Origin: a bacterium UBP12_UBA5184
GTDB lineage: Bacteria > Vulcanimicrobiota > Vulcanimicrobiia > Vulcanimicrobiales > Vulcanimicrobiaceae
Assembly (NCBI GenBank): GCA_002413145.1
Contig: DHWK01000008.1
Coordinates: 1,103-8,345, forward strand
Direction of reading: 5' to 3'
DNA length: 7,243 bases
The translations under genes and the position numbers were made by a program. Shown here piece after piece: positions 1-6,908 of the stretch; within the stretch, counting starts at the first letter, position 1, and every line of letters starts with the position of its first letter. The notes under the pieces are model-generated. The model was not told the DNA's origin and made no database searches. It was given only the letters and a program-made list of their open reading frames with translations.

Positions 1-951
1 CCGCGGCCCGACCGGCTACGGATGCTCGCGCCGCTGCTCTATCTCTTTCGCAAGAGCGGTCTGCAGAAATTGACGCGCGACGCCGGCCTGGCGAACCTGC
101 TACCGAAGCGCCTGCGGCAACTCGACGAATTGACCCCGACGCTCGAATTCTCGCAACTGCGTGCGGCGCTGCCCGCTTTCACGGACGCCAAACGCGTCAA
201 ACGCGGAGCGGTGGCGCTCATCGCCGGCTGCGTGCAACGAGTCTTTTTCCCAAACGTGAACGCCGCGACGATTCGGGTCCTCGCCGCCGAGGGCTTCGAC
301 GTCGCCGTACCGCGCGCTCAGGGCTGCTGCGGCGCCCTCTCGCTCCACGCGGGCCGGGCCGACGAATCGGCGGATTTCGCGCGCGCGCTCCTCGACTGCT
401 TTCTGCCCGCCGCCGAGCCGCGGGCGCTCGATCGTTACGATGCGATTTTAATCAACGCCGCCGGGTGTGGTTCGACGCTCAAAGCGTATGGGACGCTGTT
501 CGCGGGCGATCCGGTCTACGGCGAACGCGCCGCCGCCTTTAGCGCGAAGGTCCGCGACGTCAACGAATTCGTCGCCGGGGTCGAACCGCTGGCGCCGCGC
601 AAGCCGGCGCCGATTCGTGTCGCCTACCACGACGCCTGCCATCTCGCGCACGCCCAGGGTATCCGCGAGCAACCGCGCGCCTTGCTTTGTTCGATACCGC
701 AACTCGAGCTAGTCGAGATACCCCAAGGCGATCAATGCTGCGGCAGCGCCGGCGTCTACAACCTGCTCGAGCCCGACAGCGCGCGCGAGATCGGCGAGCG
801 AAAGGTCGATAACATCCTTTCCGTGGCGCCGCAGCTCTTGGCCAGCGCGAACCCGGGTTGTACGCTGCAGATCCGCTCCCTGCTCGCCAAGCGCGGCGTC
901 GACCTCCCCGCGGCGCATCCAATCGAAATTCTCGACGTAGCGCTCTCGTAA
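1..951 (+). CDS. glcF: Glycolate/2-hydroxyacid oxidase iron-sulfur subunit GlcF (5' partial)
   Basis: This is the C-terminal 316 residues of a GlcF-type subunit, which passes electrons from an FAD-linked 2-hydroxyacid dehydrogenase (GlcD/GlcE type; glycolate or D-lactate) towards the respiratory chain. The frame is open from base 1, so the ATG at 22 is internal. GlcF is usually a little over 400 residues, so the missing part should hold the two N-terminal CxxCxxCxxxCP ferredoxin clusters. Two cysteine-rich CCG domains are visible (numbering from base 1). The first has Cys77 and the Cys-Cys-Gly at 109-111, followed by an AAGCG segment. The second has HDACH around Cys213 and QCCGSAG at 245-251. 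There is no membrane segment. It stops with TAA 48 bases before the next gene. The general CCG family (LldE, HdrB, GlpC) is an alternative, but the order of motifs fits GlcF best. The specific substrate is an inference. Confidence 0.85.
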   Translation, partial: PRPDRLRMLAPLLYLFRKSGLQKLTRDAGLANLLPKRLRQLDELTPTLEFSQLRAALPAFTDAKRVKRGAVALIAGCVQRVFFPNVNAATIRVLAAEGFDVAVPRAQGCCGALSLHAGRADESADFARALLDCFLPAAEPRALDRYDAILINAAGCGSTLKAYGTLFAGDPVYGERAAAFSAKVRDVNEFVAGVEPLAPRKPAPIRVAYHDACHLAHAQGIREQPRALLCSIPQLELVEIPQGDQCCGSAGVYNLLEPDSAREIGERKVDNILSVAPQLLASANPGCTLQIRSLLAKRGVDLPAAHPIEILDVALS

Positions 952-956
952 GAGCG
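941..956 (+). repeat. Small perfect hairpin over the glcF stop codon
   Basis: CGCTCT at 941-946 and AGAGCG at 951-956 form a perfect 6-bp stem around a 4-base loop (CGTA). The TAA stop codon (949-951) starts in the loop. No T-run follows, so it is not a convincing intrinsic terminator. It may affect mRNA stability or coupling to the downstream gene, or be chance in GC-rich DNA. Confidence 0.3.
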
Positions 957-961
957 GGCCT

Positions 962-969
962 AGAGGGGG
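962..969 (+). promoter_or_regulatory. Probable ribosome binding site for the EAL gene
   Basis: AGAGGGGG lies 5 bases before a TTG codon (975) and 8 before another (978), both in frame with the PAS-GGDEF-EAL gene. The ATG at 999 has only GAGG (992-995) three bases ahead, which is closer than usual. Translation may therefore start at a TTG and add 7 or 8 residues. Confidence 0.4.
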
Positions 970-998
970 CGGCTTTGTTGCGGGCCAAATCGAGGGTG

Positions 999-3080
999 AT
1001 GAGTTTGGAGATTCTCGCCGACAGCGAAAGCCGGCTGCGGCGCGTCTTCAATCAACTGCCCGTGCTCGTTTGGACCGTCGATCGCGATCTCAGGTTCTGT
1101 GCGACCCTTGGTTCGGCGCTGGCCGATATTGGTCTGACGCTCGAAGCCTCAGCCGGCGCGTCGCTGGCTGAGTTTTTCGGCTCCGACAACGAGCGCTACG
1201 CGCCGACCGCCGCGCACGTCCGGGCGCTCGCCGGCGAGCCGGTCTATCTCGAAATCGAGATCGGGTCGCGTTTCTTTCGAACGTACGTCGAGCCGCTACG
1301 TGACGAAGGGGGCGAGATCGAGGGCGTCCTCGGCGTCGCCTTCGATGCGACCGCGGAGCGCCGCGCCGTTGGAGCCCTGCGCCGCGCCGAAGAGAGCCTG
1401 GCGATGTCGCAAGCGGCGGCACACCTCGGAAGTTGGGATCACGATCTCGATCGCGAGTTGGTGGTCTGGTCGAACGAACTCTTGGCGCTCTGCGGCGTCA
1501 AGCCGGGGGAGCCGGCGCCGACGCCGGACTTGTTGTGGCGCTTCGTCCATCGCGACGACCGCGACCGGGTTCGCACGGCGTTCGCCGCAGCGCGGGGCGA
1601 CGGCGAGCCGTTCGTCGTCGACACGCGGCTCGTTCGCGCCGAGGGCGCCGAGTGCTGGGTGGAGCTGCGCGGCCGCTTTACGTTCGATCGCGAAGGCCGT
1701 CCGATTCGCATGCTGGGAACGATGCTCGACATCACCGCGCGCAAACGAGCGGAGGCCGAACTCGTCCACCAGGCGCACTACGATCCGCTAACGCAGCTTC
1801 CGAACCGCAAACTCCTGGGCGAGCGGCTGGGGCGGGCGCTGGCGCGTGCGCGCCGCATCGGTTCGCGGGTCGCTGTTTTGTGCATCGATCTCGATCGCTT
1901 CAAGACCGTCAGCGAGACGCTCGGTCATGCCTTCGGAGACGCGCTGCTACAACGCGCCGCCGAACGAATCGAAGGCGTCGTGCGCGAGAGCGACATCGTC
2001 GCCCGGCACGGCAACGACGAATTCGTCGTGATTCTGGTCGACCTCGAGACGGCCGACGACGCCGCCCGGCTGGCGCAAGCGCTCGTCGACGCGTTCGTCG
2101 CGCGCTTCGAGATCGAAGGACGCGAACTCTATTCCAGCGTCAGCGTCGGCGTGAGTCTCTTCCCCGACGATGCGAAATCGGCCGACGACTTGATCCGCGC
2201 TGCCCGCTCGGCGCATTCGCGCGCGAAAGCGGCAGGCGGGCATGCGCTGCATTTCTACACGGCGCGGACGCACGAACGCGCCGTCGAGCATTTGACGATG
2301 GAAAACCAGTTGCGTCACGGGCTCGAGCGCGACGAGTTCCGGCTGCACTACCAGCCGATCGTCGGCGCGAATGCGGCGATCGTCGGGGTCGAAGCGCTCG
2401 TGCGCTGGCAGCACCCGACGCTCGGGCTGATCTATCCCGAGCGTTTCATCCATCTGTGCGAGGAGATCGGCATCATCATCCCCCTCGGGCGGCTGATCAT
2501 GCGCTCCGCACTTGCGCAACTCTATCGCTGGCGCGAGGCGGGTATCGGCTCGCTGCGCGTGGCCCTCAATATCTCGGCTAGCCAGTTGCTCGATCCGGCC
2601 CTCCCCGCAACGGTCCGCGATGCATTGGCCGAGGCGGGCGTTCCGGCGAACCTGCTCGATCTCGAAATCACCGAGAGCGCCGTCATGCACGACCTCAAGG
2701 GCGCGAAGCGGGCCGTCTCGGAGCTGAAGTCGCTCGGGGTTCGCGTCGCCGTCGACGACTTCGGGACCGGATATAGTTCGCTCGCCTATCTCAAGCATTT
2801 TCCGGTCGACGCGCTGAAGATCGACAAGGCTTTCGTTCGCGACCTGGCGGTCGACAGCGGGGACGCCGCAATCGTTGCGGCGGTCGTCGCGCTCGGACAC
2901 GCGCTCGGCCTGCGCGTCGTTGCGGAGGGGGTCGAAACCGCAGCGCAGGCGGCGCTGGTACGGAAAATCGGCTGCGACGAGCAACAGGGGTACTATCACG
3001 CCCGGCCGATGCCGGCGAAAGAGATCGAACCGTACTTGCGAGCGCGGCAACCCGGCACGATGCACGTAGCGACGGGCTAG
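999..3080 (+). CDS. PAS-PAS-GGDEF(degenerate)-EAL cyclic-di-GMP phosphodiesterase
   Basis: A 693-residue soluble protein expected to hydrolyse the second messenger c-di-GMP to pGpG in the cytoplasm, under PAS-domain control. From the ATG at 999: a divergent PAS at about 10-125, a PAS_3-like domain at about 139-251 ending in DITARKRAEAEL, GGDEF at about 260-420, and EAL at about 435-685. The EAL half keeps its metal and catalytic positions: Glu465 (EALVRW), Asn524, Glu556, Asp586-Asp587 (DDFGTGYSS), Lys607, Glu643 (AEGVET) and Gln663. The GGDEF half reads GNDEF at 338-342, has Ser305 where PleD has Asn335, and lacks the C-terminal GRN arginine, so cyclase activity is unlikely. The inhibitory-site RxxD (Arg329, Asp332) is kept. 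No transmembrane segment is seen, so the PAS domains should sense a cytosolic signal; no ligand can be inferred. The frame is open back to an ATG at 858, but that would overlap glcF. The TTGs at 975/978 are alternative starts. Confidence 0.92.
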   Translation: MSLEILADSESRLRRVFNQLPVLVWTVDRDLRFCATLGSALADIGLTLEASAGASLAEFFGSDNERYAPTAAHVRALAGEPVYLEIEIGSRFFRTYVEPLRDEGGEIEGVLGVAFDATAERRAVGALRRAEESLAMSQAAAHLGSWDHDLDRELVVWSNELLALCGVKPGEPAPTPDLLWRFVHRDDRDRVRTAFAAARGDGEPFVVDTRLVRAEGAECWVELRGRFTFDREGRPIRMLGTMLDITARKRAEAELVHQAHYDPLTQLPNRKLLGERLGRALARARRIGSRVAVLCIDLDRFKTVSETLGHAFGDALLQRAAERIEGVVRESDIVARHGNDEFVVILVDLETADDAARLAQALVDAFVARFEIEGRELYSSVSVGVSLFPDDAKSADDLIRAARSAHSRAKAAGGHALHFYTARTHERAVEHLTMENQLRHGLERDEFRLHYQPIVGANAAIVGVEALVRWQHPTLGLIYPERFIHLCEEIGIIIPLGRLIMRSALAQLYRWREAGIGSLRVALNISASQLLDPALPATVRDALAEAGVPANLLDLEITESAVMHDLKGAKRAVSELKSLGVRVAVDDFGTGYSSLAYLKHFPVDALKIDKAFVRDLAVDSGDAAIVAAVVALGHALGLRVVAEGVETAAQAALVRKIGCDEQQGYYHARPMPAKEIEPYLRARQPGTMHVATG

Positions 3081-3091
3081 CTACGTCGCTG
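3064..3091 (+). repeat. Two overlapping, mutually exclusive hairpins at the EAL/peptidase junction
   Basis: ACGTAGC (3064-3070) pairs perfectly with GCTACGT (3080-3086). AGCGACG (3068-3074) pairs perfectly with CGTCGCT (3084-3090), with a possible T-G wobble 3067/3091. Each is a 7-bp stem with a 9-base loop, and they share bases, so only one can form at a time. They span the TAG stop (3078-3080) and the expected start of the next gene. No T-run follows, so this is not an ordinary terminator. A role in translational coupling is inference. Confidence 0.4.
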
Positions 3092-3877
3092 GACGCGCCT
3101 GCCTATTGCGAACTCGAACGCGCGTGGAAGGCCCTGGAGCGGTTTGGCATCGGCCTGCGCGAAGTCGCCTGCGTCGGCGCCGCGCGCACGTTGCTGGTCG
3201 CGGACCTCGCCTCGCAGGGCGGTCCGGGCGCACCCGCGGTCATTGTGACCGCGGGCGTTCACGGCGACGAACCGGCGGCTCCGTGGGCGCTGTTGAGCCT
3301 CGCGCGCGACGGCCTATTCGATCGTGATTTCGCATATCGGCTCTGGCCCTGCACCAACCCGTCCGGCTACATTCTAAAGACGCGAGAGAGCGCCGAGGGT
3401 ATCGACATCAATCGAAGTTACGGCCGCGGCCGGAGCTCGCCCGAAGCCCGCGCGATGCTGGCGGCCAACCGCGACCGCAAGTTTTTGCTCAATCTCGATT
3501 TGCACGAGGATTTTGAGGCCGACGGTTTTTACTGTTACGAGCCGAAGGTCGACGACGCCGCGTTCGGCTCGGCGATCGTCCAGGCCATCGACGACGCCGG
3601 TTTGCCGGTGCAGGACCTCGAGCACGGCTACGAGCTCGGCTACCCGCCGACCGCGACGCACTTTACGCTCGAACGGGGCCGCGTCATCCCCGACGCCGAG
3701 ATCGAGACGACGTTTCAGAGAGGGCTTCCGCACAGCATCGCCCTGCTGCGTAGCGGTGCGGCCGCGCGTTCGCTTACGTTCGAATCGCCGCTGCGTCTTG
3801 CGTGGGAGGATCGGATTGCGATCCACCGCCTGGCCGTCGTCACCGCGCTCGAACGACTTCGTCTGCCGGTTCCTTGA
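3089..3877 (+). CDS. M14-family zinc carboxypeptidase / succinylglutamate desuccinylase-aspartoacylase-like protein
   Basis: A short cytosolic metallo-hydrolase of the M14 carboxypeptidase / AstE-ASPA group, which cleaves a C-terminal amino acid or an N-acyl amino acid using one zinc; the substrate is unknown. Counting from codon 3089: zinc ligands His58 and Glu61 (GVHGDE), Asn108-Arg109 (DINRSYG) for substrate carboxylate, third ligand His139 (LDLHEDFE), and probable catalytic Glu232 (TFESP). The catalytic set looks complete. The start is uncertain. The first standard start codon is TTG 3191, but it would leave only 23 residues before the zinc motif and remove the usual N-terminal helix and strand. 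Codons from about 3092 have strong G/C third positions and read like that N-terminus (ERAWKALERFGIG). The only start-like codon there is CTG 3089, giving 262 residues. It begins 8 bases after the EAL stop, suggesting cotranscription, and its 3' end overlaps larA by 38 bases. Confidence 0.78.
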   Translation: MDAPAYCELERAWKALERFGIGLREVACVGAARTLLVADLASQGGPGAPAVIVTAGVHGDEPAAPWALLSLARDGLFDRDFAYRLWPCTNPSGYILKTRESAEGIDINRSYGRGRSSPEARAMLAANRDRKFLLNLDLHEDFEADGFYCYEPKVDDAAFGSAIVQAIDDAGLPVQDLEHGYELGYPPTATHFTLERGRVIPDAEIETTFQRGLPHSIALLRSGAAARSLTFESPLRLAWEDRIAIHRLAVVTALERLRLPVP

Positions 3878-5129
3878 CGTAGGGTATGATGTACGGACCG
3901 TGTGGGAGGACCGCACACGTCGCGCCGGGACCGGCCGCCCGAAGAGCTTCGCGAACGGCGGTCGATGGATCCCCAACGGGCGTGAGCATCGCCGAGCGAA
4001 TTACGTCGTCGGGTACCGTCGAATGGAGCAAGATTCTGGCATGGAGGAGCACCATCGCCTGGCTTTGCGCGGCCCACTGGTCGTAGACGGAATATCCCGG
4101 TGCGCCGATCATCGCCAGGAGTTCGGCCGGGGATGAGCGTGCGCGCACGATTTCTTTGAAATTTCCGTGATTCGGGAGGCCGTCGCTGAGCTCGGCGCAC
4201 ATCACGATCGTCCCCTTTTGCTTGGTGATCCCTTGGGCGGCCGACATCCCCTTGATGCACTGATAGAGATTTTGATCGAGCGGATACCCGCCGTTGGTCG
4301 TGACGACGACGTCGAAGCGTTGCGGTACCGGCGTCGCTCCGGTTTGCTTGCAGAACTCGCATCCCAGCAGATGCGCCCGACGGTAGTCGCCGCAGAAGAA
4401 GCCCGTGATCGCTTTTTTCCCGTTCAAGGTTACGTTCACCATGAAGTGCGGGGGCGCCATCGCTGCCACTTCGCGTGACATTTCCTGAATCGGATTGCCC
4501 TCGAGGTTCAACCATCTCGAACCGGGTGAGCCGACCATCTGGAAGTTGTGGAAGAATTTGACGGTTTCGATGCCGGCGATGCCCGGCATGATGCCCTTCG
4601 GTCCACCGGAAAAGCCGGCATACAGGTGCGGCTCGATGAAGCCGACGACGATGCGCTTGTCGGCGTTCACGTAATCGAGGTTCAAATACGCTCGGGCGCC
4701 GCGCGACGTCGTCCCGAGATAAGTAACCTGCGTTGGATCGTGGGCGTCGTGATCGATGATGCGCACGCGGTCGAGAACCGCCCGTCCGAACATCCGCTCC
4801 AGCTCTTCCGGTTTCGTTCCCCGATGCGACCCGGTCCCGATGATGACGGTGACGTTTTCGGGCGGCACGTGCCGCAGCTCGTCGAGGATCCAGGGGACGA
4901 GTCGCTCGTTCGGCGTCGCGCGCGTTATGTCGGAGGTAACGATGACGACTCGTTCGTGCGCGGCGACGAGTTCGCGCAGCGCCGGCGCTCCGATCGGCTC
5001 CCGCGCGGCCGCGCGAAACGCGGCCGCTTCGTCCGGGAGTCCGGGCGCGTCGGTCGGCTCGACGACGAAGGCGTCGTCCGGGAGCTCGAGATCGAGGCCC
5101 TCCCGGCCGTACGTAACGTGCACGCGCAT
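3840..5129 (-). CDS. larA: LarA-type nickel-dependent 2-hydroxyacid (lactate) racemase
   Basis: A 429-residue LarA-superfamily enzyme, which interconverts stereoisomers of lactate or a related 2-hydroxyacid using a covalently bound nickel-pincer nucleotide. The key residues of Lactobacillus plantarum LarA recur at a constant offset of six: His102 (GTGSHR; His108), His168 (EPHLYAGFSGG; His174), the cofactor-anchoring Lys178 (Lys184) and the nickel ligand His194 (His200). Tyr289 and Lys293 in NGGYPLDQNLYQCIKGMSA match the substrate-contacting Tyr294/Lys298 pair, and Arg70 (DITRATP) matches Arg75. Length is that of the family. The frame is open to an ATG at 5369, but that would overlap etfQO; the ATG at 5127-5129 fits the family N-terminus. 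A GGAGAG (5145-5150) is 15 bases upstream, farther than ideal. The cofactor genes larB, larC and larE are absent here. LarA homologues vary in substrate (lactate, malate, other hydroxyacids), so lactate is not assured. Confidence 0.9.
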   Translation of the reverse strand: MRVHVTYGREGLDLELPDDAFVVEPTDAPGLPDEAAAFRAAAREPIGAPALRELVAAHERVVIVTSDITRATPNERLVPWILDELRHVPPENVTVIIGTGSHRGTKPEELERMFGRAVLDRVRIIDHDAHDPTQVTYLGTTSRGARAYLNLDYVNADKRIVVGFIEPHLYAGFSGGPKGIMPGIAGIETVKFFHNFQMVGSPGSRWLNLEGNPIQEMSREVAAMAPPHFMVNVTLNGKKAITGFFCGDYRRAHLLGCEFCKQTGATPVPQRFDVVVTTNGGYPLDQNLYQCIKGMSAAQGITKQKGTIVMCAELSDGLPNHGNFKEIVRARSSPAELLAMIGAPGYSVYDQWAAQSQAMVLLHARILLHSTVPDDVIRSAMLTPVGDPSTAVREALRAAGPGATCAVLPHGPYIIPYVKEPADEVVRAR

Positions 5130-5210
5130 GCGGCGTGATTCGCGCTCTCCGGGCCGAACCCCCGACGCCGACCCAGGCTCGGCTTCGCGCCTGCGGAAAT
5201 GCGGGTGCCT
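5130..5210. promoter_or_regulatory. Divergent leader between larA and etfQO
   Basis: This is the only space between the two divergent genes, so promoters for both should lie here or inside the flanking coding sequence. I see no convincing -35/-10 pair on either strand; the stretch is very GC-rich. A short inverted repeat, CAGGC (5174-5178) and GCCTG (5189-5193), is the only symmetry noticed. No riboswitch-like element was recognised. Confidence 0.3.
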
Positions 5211-6881
5211 ATGGCCGAACGCGATCAACTCGAAGTCGACGCCCTCATCGTCGGCGGCGGCCCGGCCGGGCTTGCCACGGCGATTCGCCTGCGCCAGCTC
5301 GCCCGGGAGCGCGGCAAAGACGAACTCTCGGTGATGCTCATCGAGAAGGGCGGCGACGTCGGCAACCATGGGATTTCTGGCGCGATCGTCGATCCGAAAG
5401 CGTTCGACGAGTTGCTGCCGGATTGGCGCGAACGCGCGCCGCTCGAATCGCCGGTGACCAGCGACGCGATGTGGTACATGACCGAGGGCGGAAAACTTAC
5501 GGTGCCGGCGCTCGCGATGCCGCCGCTGATGAAGAATCGCGGCAAATACGTCGCGAGTTTGCAGAAACTTACGAAGTGGATGGGCGGGCTGGCCGAGGAA
5601 TTAGGCGCCGACGTCTTTCCGGCGTTTCCGGGACAAGAGTTGCTCTGGGACGAGGCGCGCGTCGTCGGCGTGCGCGTCGGCGATAAGGGCGTCGATCGCA
5701 ACGGCAAACCGAAACCGAATTACGAACCCGGCCCCGATCTCAGGGCAAAGGTCGTGATCCTCGCCGAAGGTCCGCGCGGGACCCTCGCCAAGCAGGCCAT
5801 CGCGAAGCTGGGGCTCGACAGGGATCGAGATCCGATGTCGTACGCCGTCGGCGTCAAAGAGATCTGGCAGTGCAAGCCGGGTTCGATTCCTGCGGGGATG
5901 GTGATTCATACCTTCGGCTTTCCGCTGCCGAACGAAACCTTCGGCGGCGGCTTCCTCTACGGGATGGCCAACGACGTCCTCGACGTCGGGTTGGTCACGG
6001 GGCTCGACTACCGGGATCCGACGACCGATCCGCACGACAACTTCCAGCGCTACAAGACGCATCCCGCGATCGCCAAGCTGCTCGAAGGGGCGAAGCTCTT
6101 ACGCTACGGCGCGAAGGCGATCCCCGAAGGCGGCTTCTACGCGATGCCGCGCGCTTATGCCGACGGGCTGCTCGTCACCGGCGACTCGGCGGGGTTTCTC
6201 AACGGGATGCGGCTCAAAGGCATCCATCTCGCGGTCAAGTCCGGGATGATGGCGGCCGAGACGGCGTTCGAAGCCATTTTGGCCGGCAAGAGCGACGCCG
6301 GGACCCTTTCGGCCTACGAGCGCCGCTACCGCGAATCGTGGGCCTACGACGAGTTGCGCGTCGCGCGCAATTTCCATCAAGCCTTCAAAGGCGGCCTGTA
6401 CCTCGGAATGCTGAATGCGGGGATGTCGATGTACGCGGGCGGCCGCGCCTTCGGCCTGATCGATCGACTGCACGGCGAAGCCGGCTACGCGCAGATGGAG
6501 AAACTCGCCGAGCGCAAGCCGGTTGCGGTCGAGTCGCGAGTGAAGATCGACAACGTGCTGACGTTCGATAAGGTGACCGACGTCTTCAATTCTGGGACGA
6601 TGCACGACGAAGATCAAGTGCCGCATCTGCACGTCGCCGACACCTCGATCTGCGCGAACCAATGCACGGTCGAGTACGGCAATCCGTGCCAATACTTTTG
6701 CCCGGCAAAGGTCTACGAGCCGCTCTTCAAACAAGCCGGCAACGGTTCGATCGACGGACGTCTGCAGATCAACTTCAGTAACTGCGTCCACTGCAAGACT
6801 TGCGACATCATGGATCCGTACCAAATCATCACCTGGGTCCCGCCCCAGGGGGGCGAGGGCCCGGTTTACACGGGATTGTGA
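5211..6881 (+). CDS. etfQO: Electron-transfer flavoprotein:ubiquinone oxidoreductase (ETF dehydrogenase)
   Basis: A 556-residue ETF-QO, a monotopic membrane-surface protein with FAD and a [4Fe-4S] cluster. It takes electrons from reduced ETF (acyl-CoA and other flavoprotein dehydrogenases) and reduces the quinone pool. From ATG 5211: FAD dinucleotide fold GGGPAG at 15-20, GGGFLYGM and GLVTGLDYRDP in the quinone/FAD domain, EGGFYAMP, then the LLVTGDSAGFLN FAD segment. The C-terminal ferredoxin-like domain has CPAKVYE (Cys497) and CVHCKTCD (Cys525, 528, 531), the four expected cluster ligands, and ends in the family's VPPQGGEGPVY. Length is normal for the family. Three additional cysteines (481, 485, 493) precede Cys497 in CxxxC...EYGNPC, absent from the mammalian form. 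An ATG at 5199 adds four residues; 5211 is preferred because GCGGG (5201-5205) is better placed. FixC is related but lacks the fused cluster domain. The ETF subunits are not in the window. Confidence 0.95.
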   Translation: MAERDQLEVDALIVGGGPAGLATAIRLRQLARERGKDELSVMLIEKGGDVGNHGISGAIVDPKAFDELLPDWRERAPLESPVTSDAMWYMTEGGKLTVPALAMPPLMKNRGKYVASLQKLTKWMGGLAEELGADVFPAFPGQELLWDEARVVGVRVGDKGVDRNGKPKPNYEPGPDLRAKVVILAEGPRGTLAKQAIAKLGLDRDRDPMSYAVGVKEIWQCKPGSIPAGMVIHTFGFPLPNETFGGGFLYGMANDVLDVGLVTGLDYRDPTTDPHDNFQRYKTHPAIAKLLEGAKLLRYGAKAIPEGGFYAMPRAYADGLLVTGDSAGFLNGMRLKGIHLAVKSGMMAAETAFEAILAGKSDAGTLSAYERRYRESWAYDELRVARNFHQAFKGGLYLGMLNAGMSMYAGGRAFGLIDRLHGEAGYAQMEKLAERKPVAVESRVKIDNVLTFDKVTDVFNSGTMHDEDQVPHLHVADTSICANQCTVEYGNPCQYFCPAKVYEPLFKQAGNGSIDGRLQINFSNCVHCKTCDIMDPYQIITWVPPQGGEGPVYTGL

Positions 6882-6908
6882 TTGAAGTGCGGACAGGTTG
6901 AAGAACGT

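Noticed and set aside
858..998. EAL gene starting at the ATG at 858
   Set aside because: It would overlap the conserved end of glcF by 94 bases, and the extra residues are Arg/Ala-rich without domain character.
1433..2581. Long + strand frame (382 codons) inside the PAS-GGDEF-EAL gene
   Set aside because: The translation is dominated by Arg and Ala with no motif, typical of a shifted frame of a GC-rich gene.
1947..3065. Long open frame on the minus strand opposite the EAL gene (372 codons)
   Set aside because: Its protein has no recognisable domain, and the opposite strand encodes clear GGDEF and EAL motifs. Long antisense frames are expected in GC-rich coding DNA.
4548..5138. Open frames on the + strand opposite larA
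   Set aside because: They are antisense to the conserved LarA active-site region and carry no recognisable domain.
5130..5369. Longer larA starting at the upstream ATG (80 extra residues)
   Set aside because: The extension would overlap the etfQO N-terminus, including its FAD motif, and does not resemble LarA. The ATG at 5127-5129 fits the family start.
6099..6824. Minus-strand open frame (241 codons) opposite etfQO
   Set aside because: It is antisense to the conserved ETF-QO C-terminal half, and no motif was seen.
6841..6855. CGCCCC-AGG-GGGGCG hairpin near the end of etfQO
   Set aside because: It encodes part of the conserved VPPQGGEGP tail, so proline and glycine codons explain it. No T-run follows.
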